Origin: Treponema sp. OMZ 790
GTDB taxonomy: Bacteria; Spirochaetota; Spirochaetia; Treponematales; Treponemataceae
Direction: 5' to 3'
NCBI RefSeq assembly: GCF_024181285.1
Contig: NZ_CP051201.1
Span: 1,488,001 to 1,552,000 of the forward strand
Length of the DNA: 64,000 bases
Both the position numbers and the translations under genes were made by a program. Below the pieces are notes generated by a model, which had not been told where the DNA came from, searched no databases, and saw only the letters and a list, made by a program, of their open reading frames with translations. Below are positions 9,417 to 17,626 of the stretch, piece by piece. The number at the start of each line of letters is the position of its first letter. Positions within the stretch are counted from its first letter, which is position 1.

Positions 9417-9953
9417 ATGAACAAGGTAGAAATGGATAAGGAGATTTTTTTTCAGGAAATAAAAAGGGCTGCTATTTTTTCGTGTATTGAAGATGCAGAT
9501 TTAATGAAAATAATAGATTTTTCCGAAATTCTCTCTTATGAACGAGGCGAAAACATCATCACGGAAGGCACCGAGAATAAAGGATTTTTTGTATTATTGA
9601 GCGGAAAACTCGAAATAGTAAAAAACGGAAAATGGGGAGATGTCAGAATAGGCATTTTACAAAACAATGCAAGTTTCGGTGAAACTTCCCTTTTTAAAGA
9701 TCAGCCTGCCACAGCTACCGTAAATGCCTTAGATCCATCGACAATCTTACTCATATCCAAGGAACAATTTACGGCCTATATAAATGCCCATCCAAAAGCA
9801 GGAAACGTTATCTTAACCTACATAGTATTTAGTTTATTGCAAAAACTAAATACTACAAATGAAGAAAGAGTACAAGAAAAAAACATCGAATTCTCTCCGG
9901 AAGATTTAGCCTTTATGGTAGATATGTTCAATCCTCAAAATACGGAATCTTAA
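9417..9953 (+). CDS. cyclic nucleotide-binding-like domain protein
   Basis: A 178-residue protein consisting almost entirely of one cNMP-binding fold (residues 15-125) with no DNA-binding domain after it. The phosphate-binding cassette FGETSLFKDQPATATV (87-102) keeps FGE but has alanine where the family normally has the arginine that holds the cyclic phosphate (A98, in place of PR-x-AT). Ligand binding may therefore be lost or altered. A GGGAGTAGAA ribosome binding site precedes the ATG. It follows the HD protein by 20 bases. A class III cyclase is encoded at 38997-40907, but a link is inference. Confidence 0.88.
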   Translation: MNKVEMDKEIFFQEIKRAAIFSCIEDADLMKIIDFSEILSYERGENIITEGTENKGFFVLLSGKLEIVKNGKWGDVRIGILQNNASFGETSLFKDQPATATVNALDPSTILLISKEQFTAYINAHPKAGNVILTYIVFSLLQKLNTTNEERVQEKNIEFSPEDLAFMVDMFNPQNTES

Positions 9954-9979
9954 AACATTAAGGGTAGCAAAGCGGCTTA

Positions 9980-10795
9980 ATGTATAAAAAACACATCTTA
10001 CGGCTTTTATTTTTTATCTTTTTCTCATTTTTCTGCTTTGCAGAAGATCTTATACACGTAATCGAAAAAGGCGATACCTTATACGCTTTAAGTAAAAAAT
10101 ATAACATTCCGGTAGCTTCCATTCTCAAAAAAAATAACTTAAGCGATCCTTCAAAGATAAAAATAGGACAAAAAATCATTATTCCTGTAGAAAAACCGGG
10201 CAAAAATAATTCGGAAGATTATATCAGCCATGTTATTCAAAAAGGCGATACCCTTTATGCCTTGGCAAAAAAATTCGGAGTTAGTTTTTCGGATATATTA
10301 AAATTAAACGGCATCACCCAAAAATCACCCTTAAAAGTAGGCAAAATTTTAAAGATACCTAAGGCTTTTGAACAAGGCAAAGAGCAAGGGAAAAAACAAA
10401 CCGCAAAACCCAGCACTTCTACAAAACAAGCGGATGCAAAACTTCTTTGGCCTGTCCCGGCCTCAAAAGTTGCGTACTTGTCAGGAAAAATTACCGGAGT
10501 CGTTATAGATTCCGTAAAAGGACAAGCCGTAAAAGCCGTCAGTTCAGGAAAAGTGGTATCCACAGGCCCGCACCGAGGCTTTGGACAAGTCGTATTTATT
10601 CAATCCAAAACAAAACACATCTATGTTTACGGCGGAATGGAAAAACTTATCGTAAAAAAAGGCGACACAATAGCCGTAGGCCAAAAACTTGGGGAACTAG
10701 GGGTTGAGTTATTTACCGGAAAGGCAAAACTTTATTTTATGGTCTACGATAAGAATAAACCCATTGACCCTGCAAAAGCCCCCCGCGGCCTTTAA
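9980..10795 (+). CDS. secreted LysM protein with degenerate M23 domain
   Basis: An exported 271-residue cell-wall protein. A signal peptide ends near FCFA-ED at residue 21. Two LysM domains follow (26-69 and 84-127), each beginning H-V-I-x-K-G-D-T-L-Y-A-L, then a linker and an M23/LytM-like domain (157-268). The zinc ligands of active M23 peptidases are missing: the usual H-x-G-x-D block reads TGVVIDSV and the HLHFEV block reads KLYFMVY. It is therefore probably a non-catalytic factor of the NlpD/EnvC kind that binds peptidoglycan or activates an amidase. That role is inference from the family. Confidence 0.9.
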   Translation: MYKKHILRLLFFIFFSFFCFAEDLIHVIEKGDTLYALSKKYNIPVASILKKNNLSDPSKIKIGQKIIIPVEKPGKNNSEDYISHVIQKGDTLYALAKKFGVSFSDILKLNGITQKSPLKVGKILKIPKAFEQGKEQGKKQTAKPSTSTKQADAKLLWPVPASKVAYLSGKITGVVIDSVKGQAVKAVSSGKVVSTGPHRGFGQVVFIQSKTKHIYVYGGMEKLIVKKGDTIAVGQKLGELGVELFTGKAKLYFMVYDKNKPIDPAKAPRGL

Positions 10796-10908
10796 AAATT
10801 TTAATACAAATCTTTTTTATAATTTTATCATTTATTTGAATTTAATGCTCGACTTTTCGGCAAAAGTGTAGTATCCTATAAGTACAATAAAATTGTGCGG
10901 AGGAAATT

Positions 10909-11199
10909 ATGAACATTAATATTCAAGCAGTAAAATTTACGATGGACGAGGATCAAAAAAAATACCTTGATCAAAAGTTTAAAAGAATTGAATATGCGGA
11001 TAATCTTATTACCGATATCCAATGCTTTATCAAACTGGATAAAAAGTTTATCTACGACACAACAATTAACTTCAGGTGGGGAAGCTCTGCCCATGTTTCA
11101 ACCGAAAACTATGAGTTTGAGGCCGGCGTCAACAAAATGATGGATATTGCCGACCAAAAAGTCAAAAAAGAGAAGGATAAGGTTCAAGAAAAAAAATAA
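10909..11199 (+). CDS. hpf: ribosome hibernation promoting factor / RaiA family
   Basis: A 96-residue short-type HPF/RaiA protein that binds the 30S decoding region during stasis. The beta-alpha-beta pattern starts MNINIQAVKFTMDEDQKKYLDQKF and the conserved region INFRWGSSAHVSTENYEFEA follows; the tail is lysine-rich. It lacks the C-terminal dimerisation extension of long HPF. A GGAGGAAATT ribosome binding site precedes the ATG. It is followed by a clear terminator at 11227-11278. Confidence 0.88.
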   Translation: MNINIQAVKFTMDEDQKKYLDQKFKRIEYADNLITDIQCFIKLDKKFIYDTTINFRWGSSAHVSTENYEFEAGVNKMMDIADQKVKKEKDKVQEKK

Positions 11200-11226
11200 A
11201 CTTGGATTTAAATTTTTAATTTCTGA

Positions 11227-11278
11227 GGAGGTTTAATCCGTCATGTTATTACATTGAACAGATTAACCCTCCTTTTTT
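11227..11278 (+). terminator. rho-independent terminator after hpf
   Basis: GGAGGTTTAATC (11227-11238) pairs with GATTAACCCTCC (11261-11272) with one mismatch, followed by six T residues. It ends the hpf transcript ahead of the hprK promoter. Confidence 0.85.
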
Positions 11279-11326
11279 ATTGTTAAATTTTAAATTGAAA
11301 AGAAGCAAAAATTCTGCAAACTCGGG

Positions 11327-11355
11327 TTTACAAAAAAGCCTTAAACGTGTATAGT
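11327..11355 (+). promoter_or_regulatory. sigma70-type promoter of hprK, apparently leaderless
   Basis: TTTACA (11327-11332) and TATAGT (11350-11355) are separated by 17 bases. The ATG of hprK begins eight bases after the end of the -10 box (seven bases between) and no ribosome binding site is visible. Confidence 0.6.
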
Positions 11356-11362
11356 ACAAGAT

Positions 11363-12352
11363 ATGGCTAATATAAGCTTTTCGGTGCTCAACCTTTTGGA
11401 ATTGGACCTTAAAAAACATGACTCCCTTGAATTAACCTGTGTATCGGGACGAATGGGACTTTCCAATAAGATTATAGAACCCAACATAAACCGTCCCGGT
11501 CTGGCTCTTTCAGGCTTTTTCGATTCATTTGCAAATGAAAGAGTACAGCTTTTCGGACGCGGAGAATATGCCTATCTTGCCACCCTTACGGAAAAAAAAG
11601 ACCTATCCACGATCGAAAAAATGTTTTCTTTTAAAATTCCATGCTGCGTTTTTTCGAACGATTTAAAACCGCCTAAAGAATTTTTAGAAATAAGCGATAA
11701 GCATAATTGCCCCATTTTAACATCAACCCTTTCTTCAAACGAATTAGCCTTACGTCTTTTAAGAATCTTATCAAATACCTTTGCACCCAAAATTTCAATC
11801 CACGGAGTCTTGGTTGAAGTTTTCGGCCTCGGCATCCTAATTATGGGAAGTTCAGGCGTCGGAAAAAGCGAAACAGCCCTTGAGCTCATCGAAAGAGGAC
11901 ACCGGTTGGTTGCCGATGATGTAGTCGAGATTTCCTGCATCAACGGAAACACTCTCGTAGGACGGGGAGCAAACAAGATTATAGGCCACCACATGGAAAT
12001 AAGGGGTTTAGGGATTATAAACATACGCCAGCTTTACGGAATAGGAGCCATAAGAGAGGTAAAACAAATTCAGCTGGTTGCAAAACTTGAAGAATGGGAT
12101 GCCGAAAAAGTGTATGACAGATTAGGAACAGAAGAACTTACAACCGAAATTCTTGATGTAAAGATTCCTATGTTGGAAATCCCCGTAAAGCCGGGAAGAA
12201 ATGTGCCGATTATTTTGGAAACGGCAGCTAAAAATGAAAGATTAAAAAGTATGGGATATTTTTCTGCAAGAGAATTCAGCAGAAATGTGCTCAAATGGAT
12301 TGAAACCGATTCTGCAAGAGCCCCCTACTACACCGATGATGATACATACTAG
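11363..12352 (+). CDS. hprK: HPr kinase/phosphorylase
   Basis: Bifunctional enzyme that phosphorylates and dephosphorylates the regulatory serine of HPr. Residues 1-140 form the N-terminal domain. The catalytic domain has H148 in SIHGV, the P-loop GSSGVGKSE (162-170), the aspartates of VADDVVEI (183-190) and the family signature EIRGLGIINIRQLYG (212-226). The 329-residue length is normal. Its substrate HPr is encoded about 150 bases downstream. No enzyme I or sugar-specific PTS component is in the window, so the pair may serve regulation only, as is known for spirochaetes with incomplete PTS. Confidence 0.96.
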   Translation: MANISFSVLNLLELDLKKHDSLELTCVSGRMGLSNKIIEPNINRPGLALSGFFDSFANERVQLFGRGEYAYLATLTEKKDLSTIEKMFSFKIPCCVFSNDLKPPKEFLEISDKHNCPILTSTLSSNELALRLLRILSNTFAPKISIHGVLVEVFGLGILIMGSSGVGKSETALELIERGHRLVADDVVEISCINGNTLVGRGANKIIGHHMEIRGLGIINIRQLYGIGAIREVKQIQLVAKLEEWDAEKVYDRLGTEELTTEILDVKIPMLEIPVKPGRNVPIILETAAKNERLKSMGYFSAREFSRNVLKWIETDSARAPYYTDDDTY

Positions 12353-12490
12353 GGTAATTTTAAAAACCTTGTTGGTTTTTAAAATTACCCGACGAGTTTT
12401 TCATAAGTCCTTATAAATTCAGAAGACTTATGAAAAACATCGCAAATAAATCTAAGGAAAGTCTCTAAAAACTGATGTTTTTAGAGACTT
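12352..12490. repeat. three consecutive perfect inverted repeats between hprK and ptsH
   Basis: Three different hairpins follow one another. The first is GGGTAATTTTAAAAACC (12352-12368) with its perfect complement at 12374-12390, and includes the last base of the hprK stop. The second is GTTTTTCATAAGTC (12396-12409) with 12425-12438. The third is AAGTCTCTAAAAAC (12459-12472) with 12477-12490, ending 12 bases before the HPr start region. None is followed by a clean T run. They may attenuate or process the hprK-ptsH message. Confidence 0.85.
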
Positions 12491-12508
12491 CCGGTAAAAG
12501 GAATGATT

Positions 12509-12775
12509 ATGATTTCAAAAACCATTAAGGTTCAAAATCGGGCAGGAATACACGCCCGCCCGGCAGCACTCATTGCACAAAAATCGAACAACTTTTCTTC
12601 GGAGATTTTTTTATGCAGGGAAGATGCAAAAATCAATGCTAAGTCGGTAATAGGAATTATTACAATGGCAGCAGCTTACGGCACGGAACTCACTTTAACC
12701 TGTGACGGCCCCGATGAAAACGAAGCCTGCGAAGCCATTGAAACTATTTTTAACAATAAATTTGAAGAAGAATAA
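12509..12775 (+). CDS. ptsH: phosphocarrier protein HPr
   Basis: Small phosphocarrier of about 88 residues. The histidine phosphorylation site GIHARPAALIAQK and the HprK target serine in KSVIGIITMAA are both intact. Two in-frame ATGs exist: the one at 12503 directly abuts AAAAGGA with no spacing, while the one at 12509 lies six bases after it, so I prefer 12509 (MISKTIKV). It lies downstream of hprK behind three hairpins, and tldD starts 28 bases after it. Confidence 0.94.
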   Translation: MISKTIKVQNRAGIHARPAALIAQKSNNFSSEIFLCREDAKINAKSVIGIITMAAAYGTELTLTCDGPDENEACEAIETIFNNKFEEE

Positions 12776-12803
12776 AATTTTTTACTTTTTATGGAGGAAA
12801 AAC

Positions 12804-14186
12804 ATGCAATATGATGATTTAAAACGGCATGAACGGCTTTTTTCGGAATACACGGAACTTAGAATTCAAGAAAACACGGCTATGGCGGTAACGGCAGTAA
12901 ACGGCGATCTTGTAAACAATGTTCAAAGCAAAAAAGCCGGAGTTTGTGCCCGCTCTTTTAAAGACGGAGTATGGGGCTTTGCCTCATCACCTGAACAAAC
13001 GGATGAAGCAATTGCCTCATCCATAAAATCGGCAAACGAAAACGTCACCTTTTTAGCCAAAAAAGCAGGAACAAATCAAAAAAAACTTCCGGCTTTTACC
13101 GGACAAGGAAAGTACGGCAAATATGATTCTGCCAAAGATGCAGACCAAAAAGAAGTTATCGAATTTATAAAAGATCTTGAAAATTATACGGTAAAAAAAT
13201 ATCCTGAGCTGCAATCAAGAACTTTCAGCCTCGGCGCAAACGGCACCGAAAGATACCTTATTACTTCCGATAAGGCCGATGCTCACACCTATATTTCAAG
13301 AGCAAACTTATTTATTCAATTGAAGTTAATCTCGGAAGGGCAGCCTGTGGGGCTTTATGAAGTTTTCGGAGGTTACGGCCAGTTTAAAGACCTTTTCGAT
13401 AAACCTTCTCTTTATTATTCAAAGATAGATAAAATTGTCGAAAACCTAAAACAAAAAGCGGAAGGAGTCTATGCCCTCCCCGGTTTTCACGATGTAGTGC
13501 TGGGGCCTGACCTTGCAGGCATTCTCGCTCATGAAGCCATCGGCCACACAACGGAATCCGACTTTGTAATGTCGGGCTCTGTTGCAGCTGATTTTATGAA
13601 TAAAGAAGTAGCAACGCCTCTTGTTACCCTTGTAGACTTTGCCTATGAGTACAACGGCAATCTCTGCCCTGTTCCGATTTGGATAGATGATGAGGGAGTT
13701 GCCGCAAAAGATGCGGTAATCATCAAAGACGGAATTTTGCGCTCCTACATGCATAACAAACAGTCGGCAGCAATCTTCAAAGTAGATCCGACAGGCAATG
13801 CCAGAGCAAACGAGTTCTCCGATGAGCCTTTAGTCCGCATGAGAAATACAGCCATTCTCCCCGGAAAGGACAAACTGGAGGACATGATAGCGAGCATTGA
13901 AGACGGCTACTATTTTGTACGCTCTTCAAACGGACAAGCCGATTCTACAAGCGAATTTATGTTCGGCGTAGTACTCGGTTATGAAATCAAAAACGGAAAA
14001 ATCGGCAAAGCAGTAAAGGACTGCACAATAGCGGGAGTTGCCTTCGATATGCTGAAAACCGTAACTATGGTAAGTGACGATATGAGTTGGAGCAATGCCG
14101 GCATGTGCGGAAAAAAGCAGCTCATCAATGTAGGAATGGGCGGGCCTGCAATCAAGTGTAAAATCGGAGTAGGAGGACGTGAATAA
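12804..14186 (+). CDS. tldD: TldD family metalloprotease subunit
   Basis: The catalytic subunit of the TldD/TldE protease, known to trim small peptides such as microcin B17 precursor and CcdA in E. coli. The zinc motif HEAIGHTTESD begins at H243. I chose the ATG at 12804, which follows ATGGAGGAAAAAC, and not the longer open frame that reads back into ptsH. Length is 460 residues, as usual. The start codon of the next gene overlaps its stop by one base, so both subunits are made together. Confidence 0.93.
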   Translation: MQYDDLKRHERLFSEYTELRIQENTAMAVTAVNGDLVNNVQSKKAGVCARSFKDGVWGFASSPEQTDEAIASSIKSANENVTFLAKKAGTNQKKLPAFTGQGKYGKYDSAKDADQKEVIEFIKDLENYTVKKYPELQSRTFSLGANGTERYLITSDKADAHTYISRANLFIQLKLISEGQPVGLYEVFGGYGQFKDLFDKPSLYYSKIDKIVENLKQKAEGVYALPGFHDVVLGPDLAGILAHEAIGHTTESDFVMSGSVAADFMNKEVATPLVTLVDFAYEYNGNLCPVPIWIDDEGVAAKDAVIIKDGILRSYMHNKQSAAIFKVDPTGNARANEFSDEPLVRMRNTAILPGKDKLEDMIASIEDGYYFVRSSNGQADSTSEFMFGVVLGYEIKNGKIGKAVKDCTIAGVAFDMLKTVTMVSDDMSWSNAGMCGKKQLINVGMGGPAIKCKIGVGGRE

Positions 14187-15490
14187 TGAACGGATTTGAC
14201 GGAATAAAACATGCGGAATTTATCTTGGACGCCCTTAAAAAAGAAGGTGCCGATAAGGCAGCAACAAGGGTTTCAAAAAGCGTAAAAAGCGAAATGAATA
14301 TTGATGCAGGCCGTTTAAGCCTTTACAGGAGTACTACGGATATTTCCGTTTCGATGACCTCTCTTGTAGAAAGCAAAAAGGGCTATATCGCAGGGAACGA
14401 CTTAAGCGAAAAGGCTTTAAAAGAAAACGCTGCAAAGGCAGTTTCCCTTTCACGCTCTTCCGAAAAGGATGATGGAAACGATATTTCTCCTATGCAAAAG
14501 GGAGAAACTCTTTCTTACGGAGATACGCAGCCCAATAACGAAAAAATGTATGAGAGGCTGAAAGAGTTTTTGGATTATACAAAATCGGCCTATCCTAATT
14601 TACAATTAAACCAATGCGTTTTGGATTTTACAAGAAGAGAACAAAACTTTGCAAACTCAAACGGTGTGCGTTTTACTCAAAGCTCAGGCATATATAATTT
14701 TTCTGCAATGTTCTTTGCAAAAAATGCAAAGGGAACAAGCAGCTTTAACTATAGCGGAGCCGCTCACCTTAACTTGAATAAGCCTTTAAAGGACTGGGGA
14801 AACCTCGATGAGATTATGAGGGAAAACTGCGGACAAACAGTGACCAATCCTCTTTCAGGTTCTTTTGAAGGAGACATAGTAATAACACCGCCCAGCTTTA
14901 TGGGCTTCGTTGAAATGATGTTAGGGCTTTTTATGAGCGACATGCCTCTCATTACCGGCACGTCTATTTGGAAGGATAAATTAAACCAAAAAGTATTATC
15001 GGATTTATTTACCCTCCATTCATTTCCGCGAAAGCCGGGTACCGAACTTGAAAGCCTTTACACGCAAGACGGCTTTAAGGCCGAAAACGAAACCCTCATC
15101 GAAAAAGGAGTTTTAAAAGACTTTGTTTTAGGGCTTTACGGCTCCAAAAAAACCGGACTTCCCCGCTGCGTCTCGGGAGGAGAGGGTTTAATAATAGAAG
15201 GCGGAAATACGGCAAAGGCCGATATGATTAAGAAAGTCAAAAAGGGAATTTTACTCGGCCGTTTTTCAGGCGGAAGCCCTGCCGCAAACGGAGACTTTTC
15301 CGGTGTTGCAAAAAACTCCTACCTTATCGAAAACGGCGAAATTACAAAACCTCTTTCCGAAACGATGATAGCCGGAAACATCGTAAAAATGTTCAGCGAT
15401 ATAATTTCGGTTTCAAAAGAAAAAGTAGACTATGGAAATGCAATAGTTCCGTGGATGCATTCTACGGGAATTACTATTTCAGGAAAGTAA
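14186..15490 (+). CDS. pmbA: TldE/PmbA family protein
   Basis: Partner subunit of TldD, 434 residues, with the same fold but no HExxxH motif, as expected for the TldE/PmbA side of the heterodimer. Recognisable blocks are the N-terminal GADKAATRVSKS region and the C-terminal AKNSYLIENGEITKPL and AGN segments shared by the family. The stop of tldD and this ATG overlap (TAATG), which indicates translational coupling. The substrate in a treponeme is unknown. Confidence 0.92.
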   Translation: MNGFDGIKHAEFILDALKKEGADKAATRVSKSVKSEMNIDAGRLSLYRSTTDISVSMTSLVESKKGYIAGNDLSEKALKENAAKAVSLSRSSEKDDGNDISPMQKGETLSYGDTQPNNEKMYERLKEFLDYTKSAYPNLQLNQCVLDFTRREQNFANSNGVRFTQSSGIYNFSAMFFAKNAKGTSSFNYSGAAHLNLNKPLKDWGNLDEIMRENCGQTVTNPLSGSFEGDIVITPPSFMGFVEMMLGLFMSDMPLITGTSIWKDKLNQKVLSDLFTLHSFPRKPGTELESLYTQDGFKAENETLIEKGVLKDFVLGLYGSKKTGLPRCVSGGEGLIIEGGNTAKADMIKKVKKGILLGRFSGGSPAANGDFSGVAKNSYLIENGEITKPLSETMIAGNIVKMFSDIISVSKEKVDYGNAIVPWMHSTGITISGK

Positions 15491-15501
15491 AACGATAAAA
15501 A

Positions 15502-16089
15502 ATGTTACCTTCTAAAGAAGAAGCAGAAAGATTACTTGAAGAGGCTTGTTTAAAAAATCCCGGACCTTGGCGGGAACACTCCATCGTTGCAGGCAAGTGC
15601 GCACAAAAAATCGCTTCAGCCTGTAAGGACTTGGATCCCGTCAAGGCTTATATCTTGGGACTTCTCCACGATATAGGACGGCAAGAGGGCGTAACCGCCC
15701 TAGCCCATGTGATAGACGGCTATGAATATCTTATGAAATTAGGCTATGATGAAGCCGCCCGAGTATGTATAACTCATTCCTTTTCCATAAAAGATATAGA
15801 AACCTACATAGGCAAAAATGATGTCGGCCCGGAAGCTTATAAAAAAATAAAAAAGCTTATCGACGAATACGAATATGATGATTACGACAGACTCATCCAG
15901 CTATGCGACAGCATCGCCCTGCCTCAAGGCTCCGCAAAAATAGAAGAAAGGATGAGCGACGTCAAAAAACGCCACGGCTATTATCCCCAAGATAAATGGA
16001 ACAAACATATCGAACTAAAAAAATACTTTGAACAAAAATCCGGCTTGGATATAGATAATCTCGGAATCGGCCCGGAATATAAATTTTAA
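15502..16089 (+). CDS. HD-domain (HDIG) phosphohydrolase-like protein
   Basis: A 195-residue cytoplasmic HD protein. Key residues are H in REHSIVAGKCA, the LLHDIGR motif, AHVIDGYEYL and the histidine of CITHSF. The size and single-domain layout fit stand-alone HDIG proteins of unknown substrate. It starts 11 bases after pmbA, with no distinct ribosome binding site, so it probably depends on the tldD-pmbA transcript. Its end converges with the ABC permease gene only seven bases away. Confidence 0.85.
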   Translation: MLPSKEEAERLLEEACLKNPGPWREHSIVAGKCAQKIASACKDLDPVKAYILGLLHDIGRQEGVTALAHVIDGYEYLMKLGYDEAARVCITHSFSIKDIETYIGKNDVGPEAYKKIKKLIDEYEYDDYDRLIQLCDSIALPQGSAKIEERMSDVKKRHGYYPQDKWNKHIELKKYFEQKSGLDIDNLGIGPEYKF

Positions 16090-16096
16090 TTTCTTC

Positions 16097-16870
16097 TTAA
16101 CTCCCTGTGCCTTCATATTTTTTTATGCTTTTCATAAAGAATAGATAACCGATTATAAATATAATTATGGAATACATCGGTAAAAGAATAAATTTAATAT
16201 TAAATGAATATTTATGCAAGCTAAAAGCCGCAGGATAAAATGCTATCATTGAGACAGGAAATATGTATGTTAAAATAAACTTGATAAACGCATTATAAAT
16301 AGATATGGGGTATTGAGCAAAATCGAGCATATCCATTAGGGGCGAAAAAGCTTCTTCTATTTTAGGATATTTTATAGAAAAAGATGAGACTATCAAAAAT
16401 ATGCCGATAATACCGAAAGTTCCTGCAATTAAAAATAAGAATAAGGATAAGATGGTTATTATGCCTAAATTTAAAGTATAAGCCGAATATATAAAAATTG
16501 ATAAACCTGTAACAATTCCAAAAACTTCAGATAAGGCAAAGTTATCAAAAGTGATGTACAAAAAAGGATTAACCGGAAGAGTTAATACCAAACTTAATTT
16601 ACCTTGCAGTATATAAGTATTTGAATACCAAAGAGTCCAAGCAAAAAAACAATAAAACACATCAACTGAAATTGTATATAAAGAATAAATCAGCAAACAT
16701 TCTTCTCTGTTAAACCCTTTTATTTCAAGAGTTTTATTGAAAATAAAAACAAGAACCAATATTCCCATTATAGAATTTAAGACCCTAACAACTAACCATA
16801 AAACAGAATCGTTTTTAAAAGAAAGCTGTTCTTTTATTTTTAAGACCAAAAGTTTATAACAATAATTCAT
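16097..16870 (-). CDS. ABC-2 type exporter permease (second permease)
   Basis: A 257-residue integral membrane protein with about six hydrophobic segments (for example SIMGILVLVFIF and TILSLFLFLIAGTFGIIGIFLI). It looks like the COG3694 class of ABC-2 permeases that works with COG4587 and the COG4586 ATPase. The ATG at 16870 directly abuts the stop of the first permease. It is the last gene of the accessory block and converges on the HD gene. Substrate unknown; these exporters are often linked to lipid, peptide or antibiotic efflux. Confidence 0.85.
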   Translation of the reverse strand: MNYCYKLLVLKIKEQLSFKNDSVLWLVVRVLNSIMGILVLVFIFNKTLEIKGFNREECLLIYSLYTISVDVFYCFFAWTLWYSNTYILQGKLSLVLTLPVNPFLYITFDNFALSEVFGIVTGLSIFIYSAYTLNLGIITILSLFLFLIAGTFGIIGIFLIVSSFSIKYPKIEEAFSPLMDMLDFAQYPISIYNAFIKFILTYIFPVSMIAFYPAAFSLHKYSFNIKFILLPMYSIIIFIIGYLFFMKSIKKYEGTGS

Positions 16871-17626
16871 CTAGCCGCCCATTATCTCTATTTTTTTTAT
16901 TGCCCTTCTATGAAAAATACAGGTAAACACCAAAAGTAAAAATATCCAATATAATTGCCTTGATATTAAACTAAATGATTTTAAATTAGTGCTGTTTAAA
17001 ACCTCAATAGGAATTTGATACAGCACTCGAAACGGTAGATAATTTAAGATTTTTTGTAAAGTTTTAGGAAAAAAATCAAAAGGAATCAAGGAACCTGAAA
17101 AAAATAAAAATAAAATATTTTTAATTTGAATAAACCCCTCATTATTACCGTAAAAGAAAACGCACAAACCGACAATATAAGCCGTAAACCAATTAAATAA
17201 ATATGCACAAAAAGCTGAAAAAATAAATAAACTTAAATTTAGGGCACCGTAATAGATGTTCACGTCAAAAAATAAAATTAAAACTATAAGCAAAGGCAGA
17301 GATTTTAATATAAACCTTGCAGTAGCTGCCGCAAAATCTTTTAAAAAGATATTAAGACCGAAATTAATAGGTCTTAATAAAAGAAAAGAAATAGAACCGG
17401 TTTGATAGATAGTTTGAAAATATCTATCGGTATTTACACCGATAAAAGAACCGACTATAGTTATAATTGCAAAATAAGAAATATAATCCGTATTTCCTAT
17501 TTGCGACCAAATTGAAGATTTTATTAAAAATAAAAACAACAAGGAAAATATAGAAAAAATGGCCGATATTTTAAAATACAAGTGCTGTTTAATATTTAAA
17601 GAAATAATTCCAAGTAAATATTTCAT
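16871..17626 (-). CDS. ABC-2 type exporter permease (first permease)
   Basis: A 251-residue membrane protein with around six transmembrane segments, including FSLLFLFLIKSS and FILKSLPLLIVLILFF. It resembles COG4587 permeases, which sit between a COG4586 ATPase and a second permease exactly as here. Its ATG overlaps the stop of the ATPase gene by four bases (17623-17626), so translation is coupled. Very AT-rich, like its neighbours in this block. Confidence 0.85.
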   Translation of the reverse strand: MKYLLGIISLNIKQHLYFKISAIFSIFSLLFLFLIKSSIWSQIGNTDYISYFAIITIVGSFIGVNTDRYFQTIYQTGSISFLLLRPINFGLNIFLKDFAAATARFILKSLPLLIVLILFFDVNIYYGALNLSLFIFSAFCAYLFNWFTAYIVGLCVFFYGNNEGFIQIKNILFLFFSGSLIPFDFFPKTLQKILNYLPFRVLYQIPIEVLNSTNLKSFSLISRQLYWIFLLLVFTCIFHRRAIKKIEIMGG

